From the NCBI GenBank assembly GCA_003550305.1, contig QKYT01000417.1, positions 13,496-36,028 on the forward strand: DNA of 22,533 bases. The letters run 5' to 3'. Positions 1 to 10,233 of the stretch are shown here, piece after piece. Source of the DNA: Glomus cerebriforme (lineage: Eukaryota; Glomeromycota; Glomeromycetes; Glomerales; Glomeraceae). How positions within the stretch are numbered: position 1 is the first letter of the stretch; each line of letters begins with the position of its first letter. Both the position numbers and the translations under genes were made by a program. The notes beneath the pieces were generated by a model. The model worked only from the letters and a program-made list of their open reading frames with translations. It was not told where the DNA came from and made no database searches.

Positions 1-317
1 TACAAATTTATATTTTATAAATTGTTTCTTATTGACATTAATTCCAATTTTGAATTAAAAATGCTTAAATATCAATTTATATTTATTTATATAAAGTAAT
101 CGTACAATTTTTATAAATCTGTTTATATAAAATGTGATCACATATTTGGTATTGTGCAATGAAATCATTCTTATAANGAANNACTGATNAGTTCNGANNN
201 CAACTTNNTTATATCGAGNCNTNCTGTAACAAATTAAAGATCTTTTGACTTTGATTTAACTCAACTTACCCAAACTTGTTCAGAGGTCTAATTAATACAA
301 GTTTTTTACAAAAAAAA
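1..317. other. A+T-rich sequence with ambiguous bases
   Basis: No gene is visible here. The stretch is strongly A+T-rich, and about a dozen N positions between 176 and 233 mark poor consensus quality. Nothing in either strand resembles a coding frame, tRNA or recognisable element. Confidence 0.6.
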
Positions 318-475
318 AGGTAAATCAGTTCAGTTTTTGGTATTTATCGACCGGTATCGGTTTGGTCAAATACCGAACTGAATGTTTTGGTAAATTACCA
401 ATACCGATACTGATAATTTCGGTTCGATATTGGTTTTGGCAAATACTGAACCAAACTGAACCAATCGGAGCCCTA
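318..475. repeat. Low-complexity repeat of GGTAT/CGGTTTGG motifs in both orientations
   Basis: The stretch is built from short variants of GGTATCGGTTTGG and its complement (for example TTTTTGGTATTT, AATACCGAACTGAA, ACCAATACCGATAC, GGTTCGATATTGG). Several pair as imperfect inverted repeats. It directly abuts the point where the LINE reverse-transcriptase homology stops (about 475), so it either invaded the LINE or marks its truncation point. A translated minus-strand frame crosses it, but that part has no RT character. The repeat could not be assigned to a family. Confidence 0.55.
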
Positions 476-2991
476 GAGATGACATTATTAATAATAGAAA
501 TTGAAGTATTAGTATTGTCACCTAGCAAGTTGGTGTAGTTAGGACCTTTCAATATACTGTGCTGTACAAGGATGGAAGACAGATGGATGGTTAGGACTTT
601 GATCATACATTTGCGAAAACACTCTAAGAGGAGAATAGGACGTGTAAGTAATAGATTATAATTTCAATCAGTAGGTTTCAGAATCAGATACAATTGAGAG
701 AACTTCCACTTAGTAAAAGAGATACTTGATAACATAATTAATCCAGAAAATCTAGCAAACATTTCCTGTATTTTTTGAGAGCACTGTATTATAAGTAAAT
801 AACTAATGCTTGAGATGCCTGATGTCAATTTGGAATTCAATTGTTTTATAGCATTAAGCCATTCTTCTTTTGATAAGATCATGAGAAGCGGATTATAAAT
901 AGTAGGATCAATGTTTGAAGAAGGAGTATATACTTTTTGCCATTCTTCAGGAAGAGAATGAAATTTATAATTGCGTTCGCTGAATATGTTTTTGAACGTA
1001 TTCTTCGCTTCTTCTTTAATATCTGCTTTTTCGGTTAGTAAGGTCTCTTTCTCAGAAGAAGAGACTCATAATCTATCGATAGTGATCTTCTTTGATGAGT
1101 GATTTAATATTAAATTAATCATTTTACATTGATCATAAATAATATTGTAGTTTTTTTTCTCTATGGCTATAAAAATAGCTTCTGATTTATGTTTATTAAA
1201 AAAAAATTTGATATGTAGTTTAGCTACTTTGATTCAGTCAACAATTTTAGGTAGCCAATTTTTGAGCTGTAAATCAGACCAGCAGAGTAGAGTGTTAAGG
1301 TTAGCTTTGTCGAGTTCTAAAGATAAATGTTCTAATGACGTGTAGTTTGTACTGGAAATGAAGTTGTCAGACTTAATAAATTTGAAAATATTATTGACTC
1401 TCGAAATAAGATTAAATCTGACTAAGTTAGCTTGGGAGTAATACCTTTCTTTAGAGAGAAAGTTATCTTGAATATATTTGTTTGATAAGAATTTTGAAGG
1501 TATGTGACGTCAGCTACGTTTTGTATAATAGTTGAAATATCATCCCATAGGTTATCTATAATGCATTCCTTGACTGTGTGTCAGGTTTGTAGCGTAGCAA
1601 TTTTTCAAAAAAATACATAACAGATTTTTTCTCTGACATAAAGCTTTTAAAATTTTACTGCAAATGTGATTTTTACTGCTCTGCAAGTTTACTTATATTT
1701 TGAAAGAAAGTTTAAAATGCTATTTTTGACTTTACATATAAATGATTAATTTTACCATCTTTGCCAATCGTTTTCAAAAATGAGTTTGACGAAAATAAAA
1801 TTTTTGTCAAATAAGTCAATAATAATATTTAAAATTGCTTTTGGCACTTTAAGTAAACTTGCAGAGTAGCTGAAACTAGGTATATTTAGTAACTTTTAAA
1901 GGCTATATGTTAGTATAAAAAATTTTTTTTTTATGATTTTTTGTTACACTACATCAGCTAGCTGCGCCACAAACCTGGCACACATTTCATTTAAGCGTCT
2001 ATAATGCTTTGATTAACAGTATCTTGATTGAAATGATTAATACATTCAAATATCCTTTTATATTTGAGATTCGAATCAATTTCATTTCTGTAGTTGATCC
2101 AATCCTCTCTAGAAGTCTTATCATATAAATAAATTTTTTTTTAACAGATTTTACTTGACTCATATTGAAATGATAGTTGATGTGATTAGTGAAATTAATA
2201 GAAGTACAATTTTAAATATTGTGATCTGAGTCTGTGATGAAAGAGCTTAGAATAATAGAGACTTCTGTAATTGAATCATACAACTGAGACAAAGCCCAAA
2301 TGTAATCAATACGTGTGGCCATATCTCTATAATAATAAGTATAGCTTTTAACCTGAGAGTGTAACTCCCTAAATGTGTCTATATAATCTAGCTTATCGTA
2401 AATAATGAATAAATTGTTCGCAGGACCTGAGTGTGATTTTTGTATTGAATTGTCCATCATTTTGTTACGAATTGTATTGAAGTCGCTCATGAATATAAAA
2501 GGTTGATCTAAGCGCTAGTAATTCTTCATTTGTTTAGTGATCTTTTTAATGAGAGAGTTAGTGTTAGAACGGTTGTTCAGTTCTAAATAAATTATACCTA
2601 TATGGATAGTGCATCCTCGGAAGTAGAATGTAGCCTTTATGTAATATGGACTATATCTGTTTATTTTTTCCAGATGTTTAGACCAATGTTTTTGTATAAT
2701 AATGGCAACTCCTAAGCCTTTGTTTTTGGTATCATGGTCAGAAAAGTGTGTGGTGTAATCTTGATATATATTAATAAAGTGTCTGGTAAGTTGATCAATA
2801 TTAGTTTCTGTTGCACCTATAACTGAAAAGTGGTGTGAAGCAGCGTAGTCAATTAGATAGATTAATTTCGGATTATAGTTTCTTAATCCATTGATATTGT
2901 TATGTAACAGTTTGAGAAACAGTAACTGTTTGTAGTGTATTACGTCCATTGCCTTTGAATGGATGGAATGGTATAAGGTGGAAGCCAACTT
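476..2991 (-). pseudogene. LINE ORF2: EEP endonuclease and N-terminal reverse transcriptase (broken)
   Basis: The endonuclease part (2991-2212) shows the EEP order: NINGLR, IGATETNID (catalytic Glu region), GLGVAI, IGIIYL, MSDFN, RIDYIWAL and the final SDH. The RT part (1560-476) shows EEWLNAIKQLN, the PTD...TRPILLLECFRK stretch typical of LINE RT before the catalytic box, and NYTNLLGDNT. Homology ends near 476, before the YxDD box. In-frame stops include TAG near 2513, TAA at 2214, and TGA at 1236, 1068 and 666. Frames also shift at an A9 run near 2130 and near 1500. The TGA at 666 sits where relatives normally have Trp. The MITE at 1565-1997 interrupts the linker between the domains. It is non-functional in this state. 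Confidence 0.85.
1565..1997. mobile_element. MITE with subterminal inverted repeats and 10-bp target duplication
   Basis: The element is flanked by the 10-bp direct repeat TCTATAATGC (1555-1564 and 1998-2007). Removing the element plus one repeat restores a continuous LINE reading frame. Inverted repeats of 24 bp start with TGTGTG[T/C]CAGGTTTGT at 1575-1598 and, complementary, at 1961-1984. They differ at three positions, all transitions. A second inner inverted pair around CTGCAAGTTTACTT lies at 1676-1694 and 1851-1869. There is no coding capacity. A 9-11 bp duplication suggests a Mutator-like transposase supplied in trans. That family call is inference, because the inverted repeats begin 10-13 bp inside the duplication. 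Confidence 0.85.
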
Positions 2992-3089
2992 TTGTAAAAA
3001 CTTATCTTTTTAAAAGCAAACAAATGAGCTGGCAATATTAATGTGAGTATCTAGCTCTATTAATTGAGGTTATTATAGTATCAGATTTA

Positions 3090-5627
3090 AAAGTGAATCT
3101 TGAAGATGAGAATTACTATTATTATTATTTGAATTTAGTATATAACTTCCTGATATATCAGGAAGAGGAAAATTGTAGTCAGAAGAAATAAACCCACACC
3201 CTTCATTCTGTAATTCAAATTTGTTGAAAGTTAAGCATTGAAACAGAAATGCTGATTTACCAAGGTTGGAATGCCAATTCTTAGGAAGAAAAGGTGTAAT
3301 TGACTAATGATTGGAAAGATAGTTGTTCCATGAGAGCAGAACCTTGTAATGAATTGACTTGAGCGTTGTGGAAGTTGTTGAGTTTGGATGTATCAGTAGC
3401 ATCGACATGAGGATTCTATAAATTGTTTAACAATTCAATACTGGTATCGGACGATAGATCTTTCCGTAGAAAAAAATAGGAATTCTATTGGATGAAGTAG
3501 TACATATGGAAGTAGAAGATGACAAATTGTAACATTTGTTACAATGTGAATTCAAAAAAGCATCTCTGTCGGTCCAGTTGGTGCCTCTGGAAATTCCTTT
3601 AATCTTAAGATTATCAATGAAAATATTGGAGCTACAAGCATTAAAAAGATCAAACTCAGACATAAATTCTAAATAAATATTATTGTCATCAGTTCTTCAA
3701 TAAACATTCTTAAGATTGGTAATGACCTGAAAGTTATCTTTAATGTATGCTAGATTGTAGTTAGGAGAAAAGCCTGAAAATTTGCCCATGTGTGAGTTTC
3801 TATGTTCAATGTCAGATTTTTTGAAATAAGCAGGCATAAGTCTGAAGACATCCTTATCAATTAAGATAGACTATGTTTGTTTTAAGTAATTGCAAGCAGT
3901 ACTGCTAAAAGCAGTAAAGAAGATGTCTTTGGTATCCGATCTATTGTCAATAATATGTTTGGATGGATAACAAAGGTAAAAGGTTTTACCTTTTAAGATA
4001 GATCTAATTGCTTGCTCCACAGCTTCTAAATCGATATCAATTGGAATATTAATAATTTTGAATTCTCTATATATATAATACTTTGTCTTTGCCCATTCTA
4101 TAGTAAGTTTTAGGAATAAGTTTCATTCTTCCTGTGTGATGATCATGTTTAAAATAATTTGTGATCTTAACTAGACCTTCATGTTTAGAGAATTTGACTA
4201 TGACTGAAGAAACCAGTTCAGTGGAACAATAATTGATGCTGGAGAAGTGATTAAATTTTCGCATGAACAATTTTGTAAAAGCAAGTAATTCTTCATAGTT
4301 TTTGATAGATGAGTCTAATTTGATGTCTTCCACAGCAATAAATCTATCATAAGTATACAAGTAGGAGGATAATACATATCACGAATGGTTTGAGGATGAT
4401 TCTTCTGCTTTAATGCTCTTCAGGTATTCTTTTTTATATTTAATAACTTTGATATTTTTGATGCATGGGTCCTTTTTAATGGCGACTTGTGCTCTTTGAA
4501 TGACAATACAGACATTGAAGAAAAGAGAATGGACTGAAGAATCACTCTGTGAGGAAGATGTATAGGATGGGGTAAATGAATAAGATTTATCTAAAACGCC
4601 AGTAGAAGTTAATGGTGTCAGATATTAGATAGATAACTGATTATTAGCTGGATTAGGACAGGATTCTAATAAGTAAGTAGAATCTAATTGGTCAACTATC
4701 ATGTCGATTGATTCATTAATAATCTCATTAAATATGATGTCCAAAATTTCTTTAGGGATCGATGATGAATGGTCTAAAATAATATCATTAAATGGTAGTG
4801 GTTCTGGAAGGGATAGTGGTACTCTCAGAGATATCAATCAGCATGTCTGTAGGAATATATAGCTAAACAGTTTTGGTAGAACTATCCATCGCTGGTTCCT
4901 ATCTTACTCTTTCCTTTTTTTTGTTATTAGCTTTCTTAATAAAAGAGTCATTTGAGGATAAAGTATCCATCGGAATGGTAAGCGTTGATGATTGAACGTA
5001 GTCAATTGAGGAGGGCTGGTCGATATCATTATTAAGATTAGAAATAGAAGATACATTGATCAGATTGAGCAATATAACATTTTGCATTGGGATGGGCACA
5101 TGATCTTCTGATGGTAAATTATTTATATGTTCATGTGTTCTAACATGTGAGAGTGACGAACACGTTGCTATGTTGTTATTGTTGTTTACGCTGAGGGTAA
5201 TCTGTGCAGTGGTAGACGTGTCAATAACAACGTCATCTACGTGTTGTTTACTATAAATAGGGGGGTCCTTTTCTATTTTGGAAAGAGTACTTAAATGGGA
5301 AGGGATGTCATTGAAATCATATTTAATGTTAGAAATAGACGTGTTGTTTATATTAGTAGTATTATCCATTTTGGGAAACTTGATATTAGTCCAAAGGTCA
5401 GGGGAGAAAAAGGAGAGTTTGATATTCTGTATTTCTTTATTTTGAGCTTTTAAAAGATTTTGAATAAGCCATATGAGTAAAACATTGGAGGGATCTGAAG
5501 AGCCAATAAATCTTGCAATGGATAAATCTAAATTAGAAATTAAAAGAAGCGTGTGTTTAGCTAAAGAAATTTTTTCTTGTTCTTTGAAAAGTAAAAAATT
5601 TTTGAATAAAGCAAAGTGTTATTTCAT
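3090..5627 (-). pseudogene. LINE ORF1 (nucleic-acid-binding protein, broken)
   Basis: The frame starts at an ATG at 5627-5625, and an in-frame TAA follows at the third codon (5621-5619). It continues through a hydrophobic N-terminal stretch, an Asn/Ser/Thr-rich segment (5369-4899), a conserved-looking core with YTYDRFIAVEDIKLDS (about 4360) and YLCYPSKHIID (about 3970), and FDLFNACSSNIFIDNLKIKG (about 3650). Further stops (TAG, TAA, TGA) interrupt it, and frames shift near 4830, at a TATATATA run near 4070 and at two or more places below 3450. Position just upstream of an EEP/RT ORF identifies it as ORF1. No zinc knuckle is clear. The exact 3' end is uncertain because the last 350 bp are the most damaged. 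Confidence 0.65.
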
Positions 5628-5859
5628 AGTATAGGAGTGTATTTAGAAGTAAAATTATTAAAATTTAAGTAAAAAAAATTAAAAGAACTAAATTGTTAGT
5701 TATAAAATAATAAGTAAAAGTATGTTTAGTCGTCGCTAAAATTTGTAGTCAAAATTGTAGGGAAAGAGTTTTCCCCTTTGAATCTAATTTGTTATATATA
5801 TCTCCTTCTATTTATTATCATTTTATTATTTTTTATAGTTATTAAATAAATTTTAATAT
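5628..5859. other. A+T-rich stretch upstream of the LINE
   Basis: No gene is seen. It may contain the 5' untranslated region of the minus-strand LINE, whose ORF1 starts at 5627, but the element's 5' boundary cannot be placed. Confidence 0.4.
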
Positions 5860-6222
5860 ATGCTTGGTCAGGATACATTAATATGGAAAGACAGTTTGGT
5901 AGATTGGAATAAAAGACTGTTTTTCTTTTGCAATAGATATATTAAAAATAAAGATTCTTAGATAGAATGGAATAAGTTGGCAGAAATCCATAGTTCAGTA
6001 TAAGAAGACATCATAATTCAACTTGTATAAAACCTTTTTATATCATTAGAAATTGGTCTATTTTAAGAAAATATTACCAAAAGAGTTATTTGGGATATGC
6101 AAGGTATCTGGTGATAGCCTTTAGATAAGATAGTATAAGCAATCATCTTGATTCATCTGGAATATCTATTAGGGTAACCAGAAATTGATTCTAGTAGGGT
6201 AGAGAATTAGAAATATAGTTAA
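5860..6222 (+). pseudogene. Possible heavily degraded ORF with nine internal stops
   Basis: One frame runs from ATG 5860 to TAA 6220. It has internal stops at 5959 (TAG), 6001, 6028, 6064 (TAA), 6112 (TGA), 6115 (TAG), 6136, 6175 (TAA) and 6208 (TAG), and it needs no frameshift. Between stops the text looks protein-like and is Trp-rich (WKDSLVDWNKRLFFFCNRY, IEWNKLAEIHSSV, VIWDMQGIW). Eight of nine stops are TAR, one transition away from Gln codons. Against this, about nine stops in 120 codons is near what random DNA of this composition would give. Trp enrichment is the main support. No family recognised. Confidence 0.3.
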
Positions 6223-6465
6223 GTTTTTTTCTTTCTTGTATTTTTTAGTTCTAGTTTTTTTAGTTAGTTTCTTTTTTTATGAAAGTTAATACTATTAATC
6301 CACTTCTATAAATCTTCATAAAATATTTTATACTAGTTTAAAAATCTAGATTATAGTTATTTAAGTATTCTTTATTCTGAAAATTGGCACTAGAATCTGA
6401 TTTCTAAAAACTTATCAATATTTCATATTAGTTTGAAAACCTATTGTATTGAGGAAAAATTCAGA

Positions 6466-6529
6466 TAAGTAGATAGATTAAGTAGACATCACTATATATA
6501 TAGTGATGTCTACTTAATCTATCTACTTA
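6466..6529. repeat. 64-bp perfect palindrome with adjacent direct copies of its arm
   Basis: The sequence is a perfect inverted repeat centred between 6497 and 6498 (core ACTATATATATAGT), with 32-bp arms ending TAAGTAGATAGATTAAG on one strand. The sub-motif TAGTGATG[T/C]CTACTTA recurs in direct orientation at 6501-6516 (inside the right arm), 6535-6550 and, truncated, 6557-6570. This could be two abutting terminal inverted repeats of a TA-target element, a relic of an end-to-end junction, or a replication-derived palindrome. It would form a cruciform or hairpin. Confidence 0.9.
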
Positions 6530-6570
6530 CACCATAGTGATGCCTACTTATAGATATTAATGCCTACTTA

Positions 6571-7190
6571 CTTATTTTTACATGTTTATGCTCCTTCTGA
6601 TGCTTTATTGCTACCCATCTGTTTTCACTGGTCTGTGACTGTTTGGTTGCTAAACAGGGTAGAAGTTTGTTTTTCCATTCTGAAGCCTTTTAATAATTGT
6701 ATAGGAGTAAAGTTGGTTTTTCCATTCTATAACCCTTTTAGTTGCTATATTTGAAGTCGAGGGTATGGCCCATTTGCTGGCCTTTTAAGTTGCTGAAATG
6801 GTGTAAAAAAATCGTCGGATGGCGCAGTTAATTTGCAGATCAGATTTTGGCCAGCACTATAGCATAATTTCTGGCCGATCTTTAGGGCGGAATATCTTGG
6901 CTTCCTGTGATTGGTTTCATGCAGTTTTGTAGTCGTTTGAAAGAGGACGATGAGAGCTTTCCATTGATGCCAAAATCGCATGGATCGGATACCTGTATGC
7001 CGAGATATTGCGTCCCAAATATTTGGAAAAAAATATGGAATAGTGCTGGCCGAAATTAACGAAATTTACTGTGCCTTACTGCGCCGGTCACGTATTTCAG
7101 TTCCTCGCCAGTTCCAGGCACTTTCCCGTCACTTTTAAGTGACTTTTGAGTAACTTTTGAGGGCCTGGTATGATAGGCATTATTATGGCC
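6571..7190. repeat. Gene-free, locally GC-richer block, probably a dispersed repeat
   Basis: No confident gene is present. From about 6745 the sequence is visibly richer in G+C than its surroundings, with recurring TTTTGGCC, TGGCCGA and CTGGCC words, then tandem-like GTCACTTTTAAGTGACTTTTGAGTAACTTTTGAG words near 7128-7161. A 78-codon minus-strand frame (6981-6745) crosses it but has no domain character and is probably incidental to a high-copy repeat. The change in composition suggests inserted DNA; its borders are not visible. Confidence 0.4.
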
Positions 7191-7197
7191 AGTCCAT

Positions 7198-7380
7198 TTG
7201 ATTGCTGGATGAGGCATGAAGTGCCAAATTTGCAATCCATCTATTTGCTAAAAATGTACCGCAATCCATTCACTCACTTTTTGATTGCCGGTAAGGCATG
7301 AAGTGCCGATATTGTGCCATTCTTGCAATCCCGTCCATGACCATTTTGATTGCTGAGGATGAGGCATAAAGTGTCAAATT
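7198..7380. repeat. Three direct copies of a ~33-bp motif
   Basis: The motif TTGATTGCTGGATGAGGCAT followed by GAAGTGCCAAATT occurs at 7198-7230, 7281-7313 (with GCCGG...CCGATATT) and 7346-7380 (with TGAGGATGAGG...GTGTCAAATT). Copies differ mainly by transitions and a small indel. Spacing is 83 and 65 bp. Function unknown. Confidence 0.75.
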
Positions 7381-7466
7381 AGTTCAGGCTATATTGCTTT
7401 CATCCCTTTTTTCGTATATTCTCCTGAACTTTTCTGCCTTCCCAATCTCTTTCCTGCCTATTGGCA

Positions 7467-7645
7467 GTAGGCCACTCGAGTATAACTTTTTTTTTCTTTT
7501 CCTTATATAATTCTGCTTGAGTGGCCTACCATTTTTTTGCTTGTTTTTGCTTCTAGACCTTCTTCCTACATATTTACTACCTTAGGGTATATCTATATCT
7601 GATTACTTTGGAATATCACTGCATCGGTAGACCACTCAAGTATAA
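7467..7645. repeat. Inverted and direct copies of GTAGRCCACTCRAG
   Basis: GTAGGCCACTCGAG at 7467-7480 pairs with CTTGAGTGGCCTAC at 7516-7529, giving a stem of 14 bp with one mismatch and a 35-nt pyrimidine-rich loop. A third, direct copy GTAGACCACTCAAG lies at 7627-7640. Both direct copies are followed at once by TATAA. The set lies 160-340 bp upstream of the F-box-like gene. It may be a transposon end or a promoter element; neither can be decided from sequence alone. Confidence 0.7.
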
Positions 7646-7806
7646 TTTAGTATTATTTAGTATATTTATTGCATACTCTTGTTAATAATCAGTTTGGAGG
7701 CCAGCTTTACATATTTTTTTATTTTTGAGTCATACATATTATATTTTTTATTTTGAACTTTGCTAATTTCTCTGTTATTTTATACTAGTTTCTTGTATAT
7801 ACTGTC

Positions 7807-8388
7807 ATGCTTACACAAAAAAAGCCTGGGCCTAGCCCACTTGTTTGTTCTGAACTGCTTGAATTAATTTTTAGTAATCTCAAGATTGAAGATATACTAT
7901 ATTCCTGTTTTACTGTGAATCATCAATGGAATTCTGAAGCATTTCGAGTTATTTTAAAGCTAAAAGAAAGGGAATTTTGTGAAGATCTTGATTTTATCAA
8001 ATATCGGCTAGACTGTAGTGAACAAGAAATAACCCATATTCATACAGTTCTTTATACTTCATGTTATGATTGGATTACTGCAGAAGAAGAAATTGCAAAT
8101 GTTCATGTAGTAATCAAATCCCATATAACTAATCTTATAAGAATTCTTTCCTGTCTTATTAAGTCTTCTGTTTTACGAAATAAATTTCATGTACAATGGC
8201 AAAATCTTTATAAGCAAATGAAAAAATTGCTAAAAGATATCAATCTACTTGATGATATCAATAATACATAAAAAGAAAGAAATGACGAATATATAGATAA
8301 AATTGTGAGCTGTATTGTCAAATACTCTTAGCCAAAATTGCCACTTCCTGCTAAGAATACTGGTGATATTTATTTTTTACTTATGTAA
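7807..8388 (+). pseudogene. F-box-like protein, frame open but for two stops
   Basis: The product would be about 193 residues. Residues 15-45 (LVCSELLELIFSNLKIEDIL, then CFTVNHQWNSEAFRVI) match the F-box pattern, which in fungi binds Skp1 and recruits substrates to SCF ubiquitin ligases. The rest is mostly helical and unrecognised. An ATG at 7807 begins the frame. A TAA at 8269 ends the longest open part (154 codons), but the same frame continues with protein-like text through TAG at 8329 to a final TAA at 8386. Both internal stops are where Gln codons would fit. The gene may be a decayed copy, or the 154-residue form may be real. F-box genes are often multicopy in this fungal group (family knowledge). 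Confidence 0.6.
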
Positions 8389-8510
8389 TAGTAGTAGCCA
8401 AGTTTAATTTTACTTTCGAACTTGCACCTGGATTTGCATATATTCAGATCGATTCTTCTGACCATACTTGATGCAAATTTCTGTACATGATATTCTATTG
8501 TACCTATAAA
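8389..8510. other. Short gap between F-box-like gene and nuclease remnant
   Basis: No open frame is seen. Upstream codons in the nuclease frame are closed by TGA at 8469, so any longer N-terminus of that gene is lost or shifted here. Confidence 0.5.
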
Positions 8511-9026
8511 ATGCAAAATGAAATTGATACTAAAGCTCTGGCATATGCCCAGAGACATGAAGAAAGATGCTTAAGCAAAGTTAGTCCTAATACATATTTA
8601 TGGTCATGTAAAAAGGGTCATCAATGGGAGGCGCCATATAAAAATATGAAACAGAATTATAGATGATGCAACATTTGTCCTAATGTACCGGAAAGAACAT
8701 GCCGGTATATATTTGAGGATTTATTACATAAAAAATTTCCACTCCGAAAGCCTAAATTCTTGGAGGGATTACATCTAGATGGTTATAATGAAGAATTAGG
8801 CTTGGACTTTGAATATAGTGATAGCCAACATTACCAAATCGTCCCTTTTTTTCACCCGCAAGGACAGATGAATTTAGACACACAAATCTGGCGTGATTGG
8901 GAAAAAAGGGTGCTATGCTACAGGAAAGGAGTAATTCTTATAACTATACCCTACTGCATTGTAGACTTAGAAACTTTTATAAGGAGCGTCTTGTACGCAT
9001 TTGGCTATATCCCAATACCTACCTAG
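8511..9026 (+). pseudogene. Remnant zinc-finger/Vsr-like (PD-(D/E)XK) nuclease
   Basis: One frame from ATG 8511 encodes a single treble-clef unit (CLSKV, LWSCKKGHQWEA, CNICP) and a C-terminal nuclease-like domain (TCRYIFEDLLHKKFP, LHLDGYNEELGLDFEY, SQHYQ, RDWEKRV, ILITIPY). The Asp of LDGYN, the Glu of FEY and the Gln of SQHY fit the D...ExQ core of Vsr-like folds. A TGA at 8664-8666 stands exactly where the finger normally has Trp before CxxC. The gene at 17724-18799 is a fuller relative with four fingers. The stop at 9024-9026 overlaps the end of the convergent integrase by 8 bp. The N-terminus is truncated, so it is probably dead. Confidence 0.7.
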
Positions 9027-10170
9027 AAGGCAACATAGGTTCTTCCTTAATATGCATTAACTGTTCTCTTACGAAGGGTCGTTGAGGCCCTGATTCATCT
9101 AAATAATATAAAATAGGCATTGGAGGATTCTTTCTAACAACAATTCTCTGAATCTTATGCAGGCTAGGAGACCATATCAGATTTATTATTCTGCGTCATT
9201 CGAAAGGATCATTTTCCCACTCTCCAGGAGCGAGTAAAAATTGGATAGTAGTACCCTTTGGTAATTGTGGTTCATCAATACCTATTGGGCGATTATATTT
9301 TACTGATAGTTTGGAATATATCTGTTCAAGTTTTGTGGTGTCATTAGGACTCATCCCAATCAATCAAGTTGGGCTATCATTTATATTATCAACAATTTTT
9401 CTTGCAAACCGCTCACATTCTCTACAGCGCTTGCCAGTAGGTAAGAGAAACTCTATCGAATACTAATTTTTAAAAACTCTGTATTCGAATAATCCAGCAT
9501 AACGATCGATTATTGCGAAACTTGTATGCCTGAAACGTGCTATAATTCTTCGGATCTCAACGCCATGTTCATCCATTAATAAAGTCACGTATCCCATAAA
9601 CTCAGTGCCCTTATCATATTGCAATTTTTGAAGCCAGTTAAGAGGTTTATCAGGATTATCATATATACTCTTAAATGCTTCCGCAACTTCCTCACTGCTC
9701 TTTGATGTTAAAAAAATGAAATCTTTATATCTAGTCGCGCAGTCTATAACCAATAGTACATAGTAATATATCGGGCCATCATCTAGTAAATTTGTATCCA
9801 CATCTTCATCATATGGTATTTCGATTAAATCACATTGGTGCATAGTATTTGGCTTCGTGATTTTAGAGTAACTGGCATAAGGTATATGCTTTGGTGAAGG
9901 ACAAAAAATTTGATATATTGCTTGGTTCTCAAGCCATTTTTTTACATCAATAAATGGAAAGCTGTAGCCAGCTTTTTTACAAGCATCCCACAATCCCTTA
10001 ACATTTTGATACAGACCTTTAAAACGATAATTTAGTTTTTGCAAGACAAGATGCTGGTCTAAATTATGAGCTTTTTGGGGATCGATATTAATCATAGGTG
10101 TTTGTTTTGCTATGATTTGGTCTAGCTCTCACGCTTTTTGAGGATCAATATAAATAACTGGTTCTTCCAT
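9019..10170 (-). pseudogene. Polinton-type DDE integrase with C-terminal chromodomain-like tail (nonsense-broken)
   Basis: A full-length frame of about 383 codons runs from ATG 10170 to TAG 9021-9019 with no frameshift. It is broken by TGA at 10131, TAG at 9465, TGA at 9366 and TGA at 9198. The rve core has Asp in HQCDLIEIP (residue 114), Asp in LQYDKGTEF (186) and, 35 residues on, Asp in FAIIDRYAG (222), where most integrases have Glu. The tail (PLPYY-like region PILYYLDESGPQRPFVRE and WSPSLHKIQRIVV) resembles the SH3/chromo-type extension of Polinton-like integrases. The enzyme family joins element ends into chromosomes. It follows the ATPase after 63 bp. The TGA at 9366 sits where Trp would be expected. 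Confidence 0.8.
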
Positions 10171-10233
10171 TCCAATTTTTTTATAATTATGAAAAAAAGC
10201 TGGCATCTATTAAGTCAGATTCTAGTTATTAGC

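Larger units (their letters stand above)
476..5627 (-). mobile_element. Decayed non-LTR retrotransposon (LINE), ORF1 plus ORF2
   Basis: Two ORFs lie in the usual LINE order on the minus strand: a long ORF1 (about 5627 to 3090) and an ORF2 with an endonuclease/exonuclease/phosphatase domain followed by reverse transcriptase (about 2991 to 476). The element is broken by many stop codons, several small frameshifts, a MITE insertion at 1565-1997 and loss of everything 3' of the early RT domain. The catalytic RT motifs, C-terminal region and 3' tail are absent from this window. DNA from 5628 to about 5859 is A+T-rich and may include its 5' untranslated part. The copy is dead as annotated. Confidence 0.85.

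Noticed and set aside
1163..1345. A 60-codon plus-strand frame
   Set aside because: The minus strand here is clearly LINE ORF2, so this is a shadow.
6745..6981. A 78-codon minus-strand protein
   Set aside because: It lies wholly in repeat-like DNA and has no domain features.
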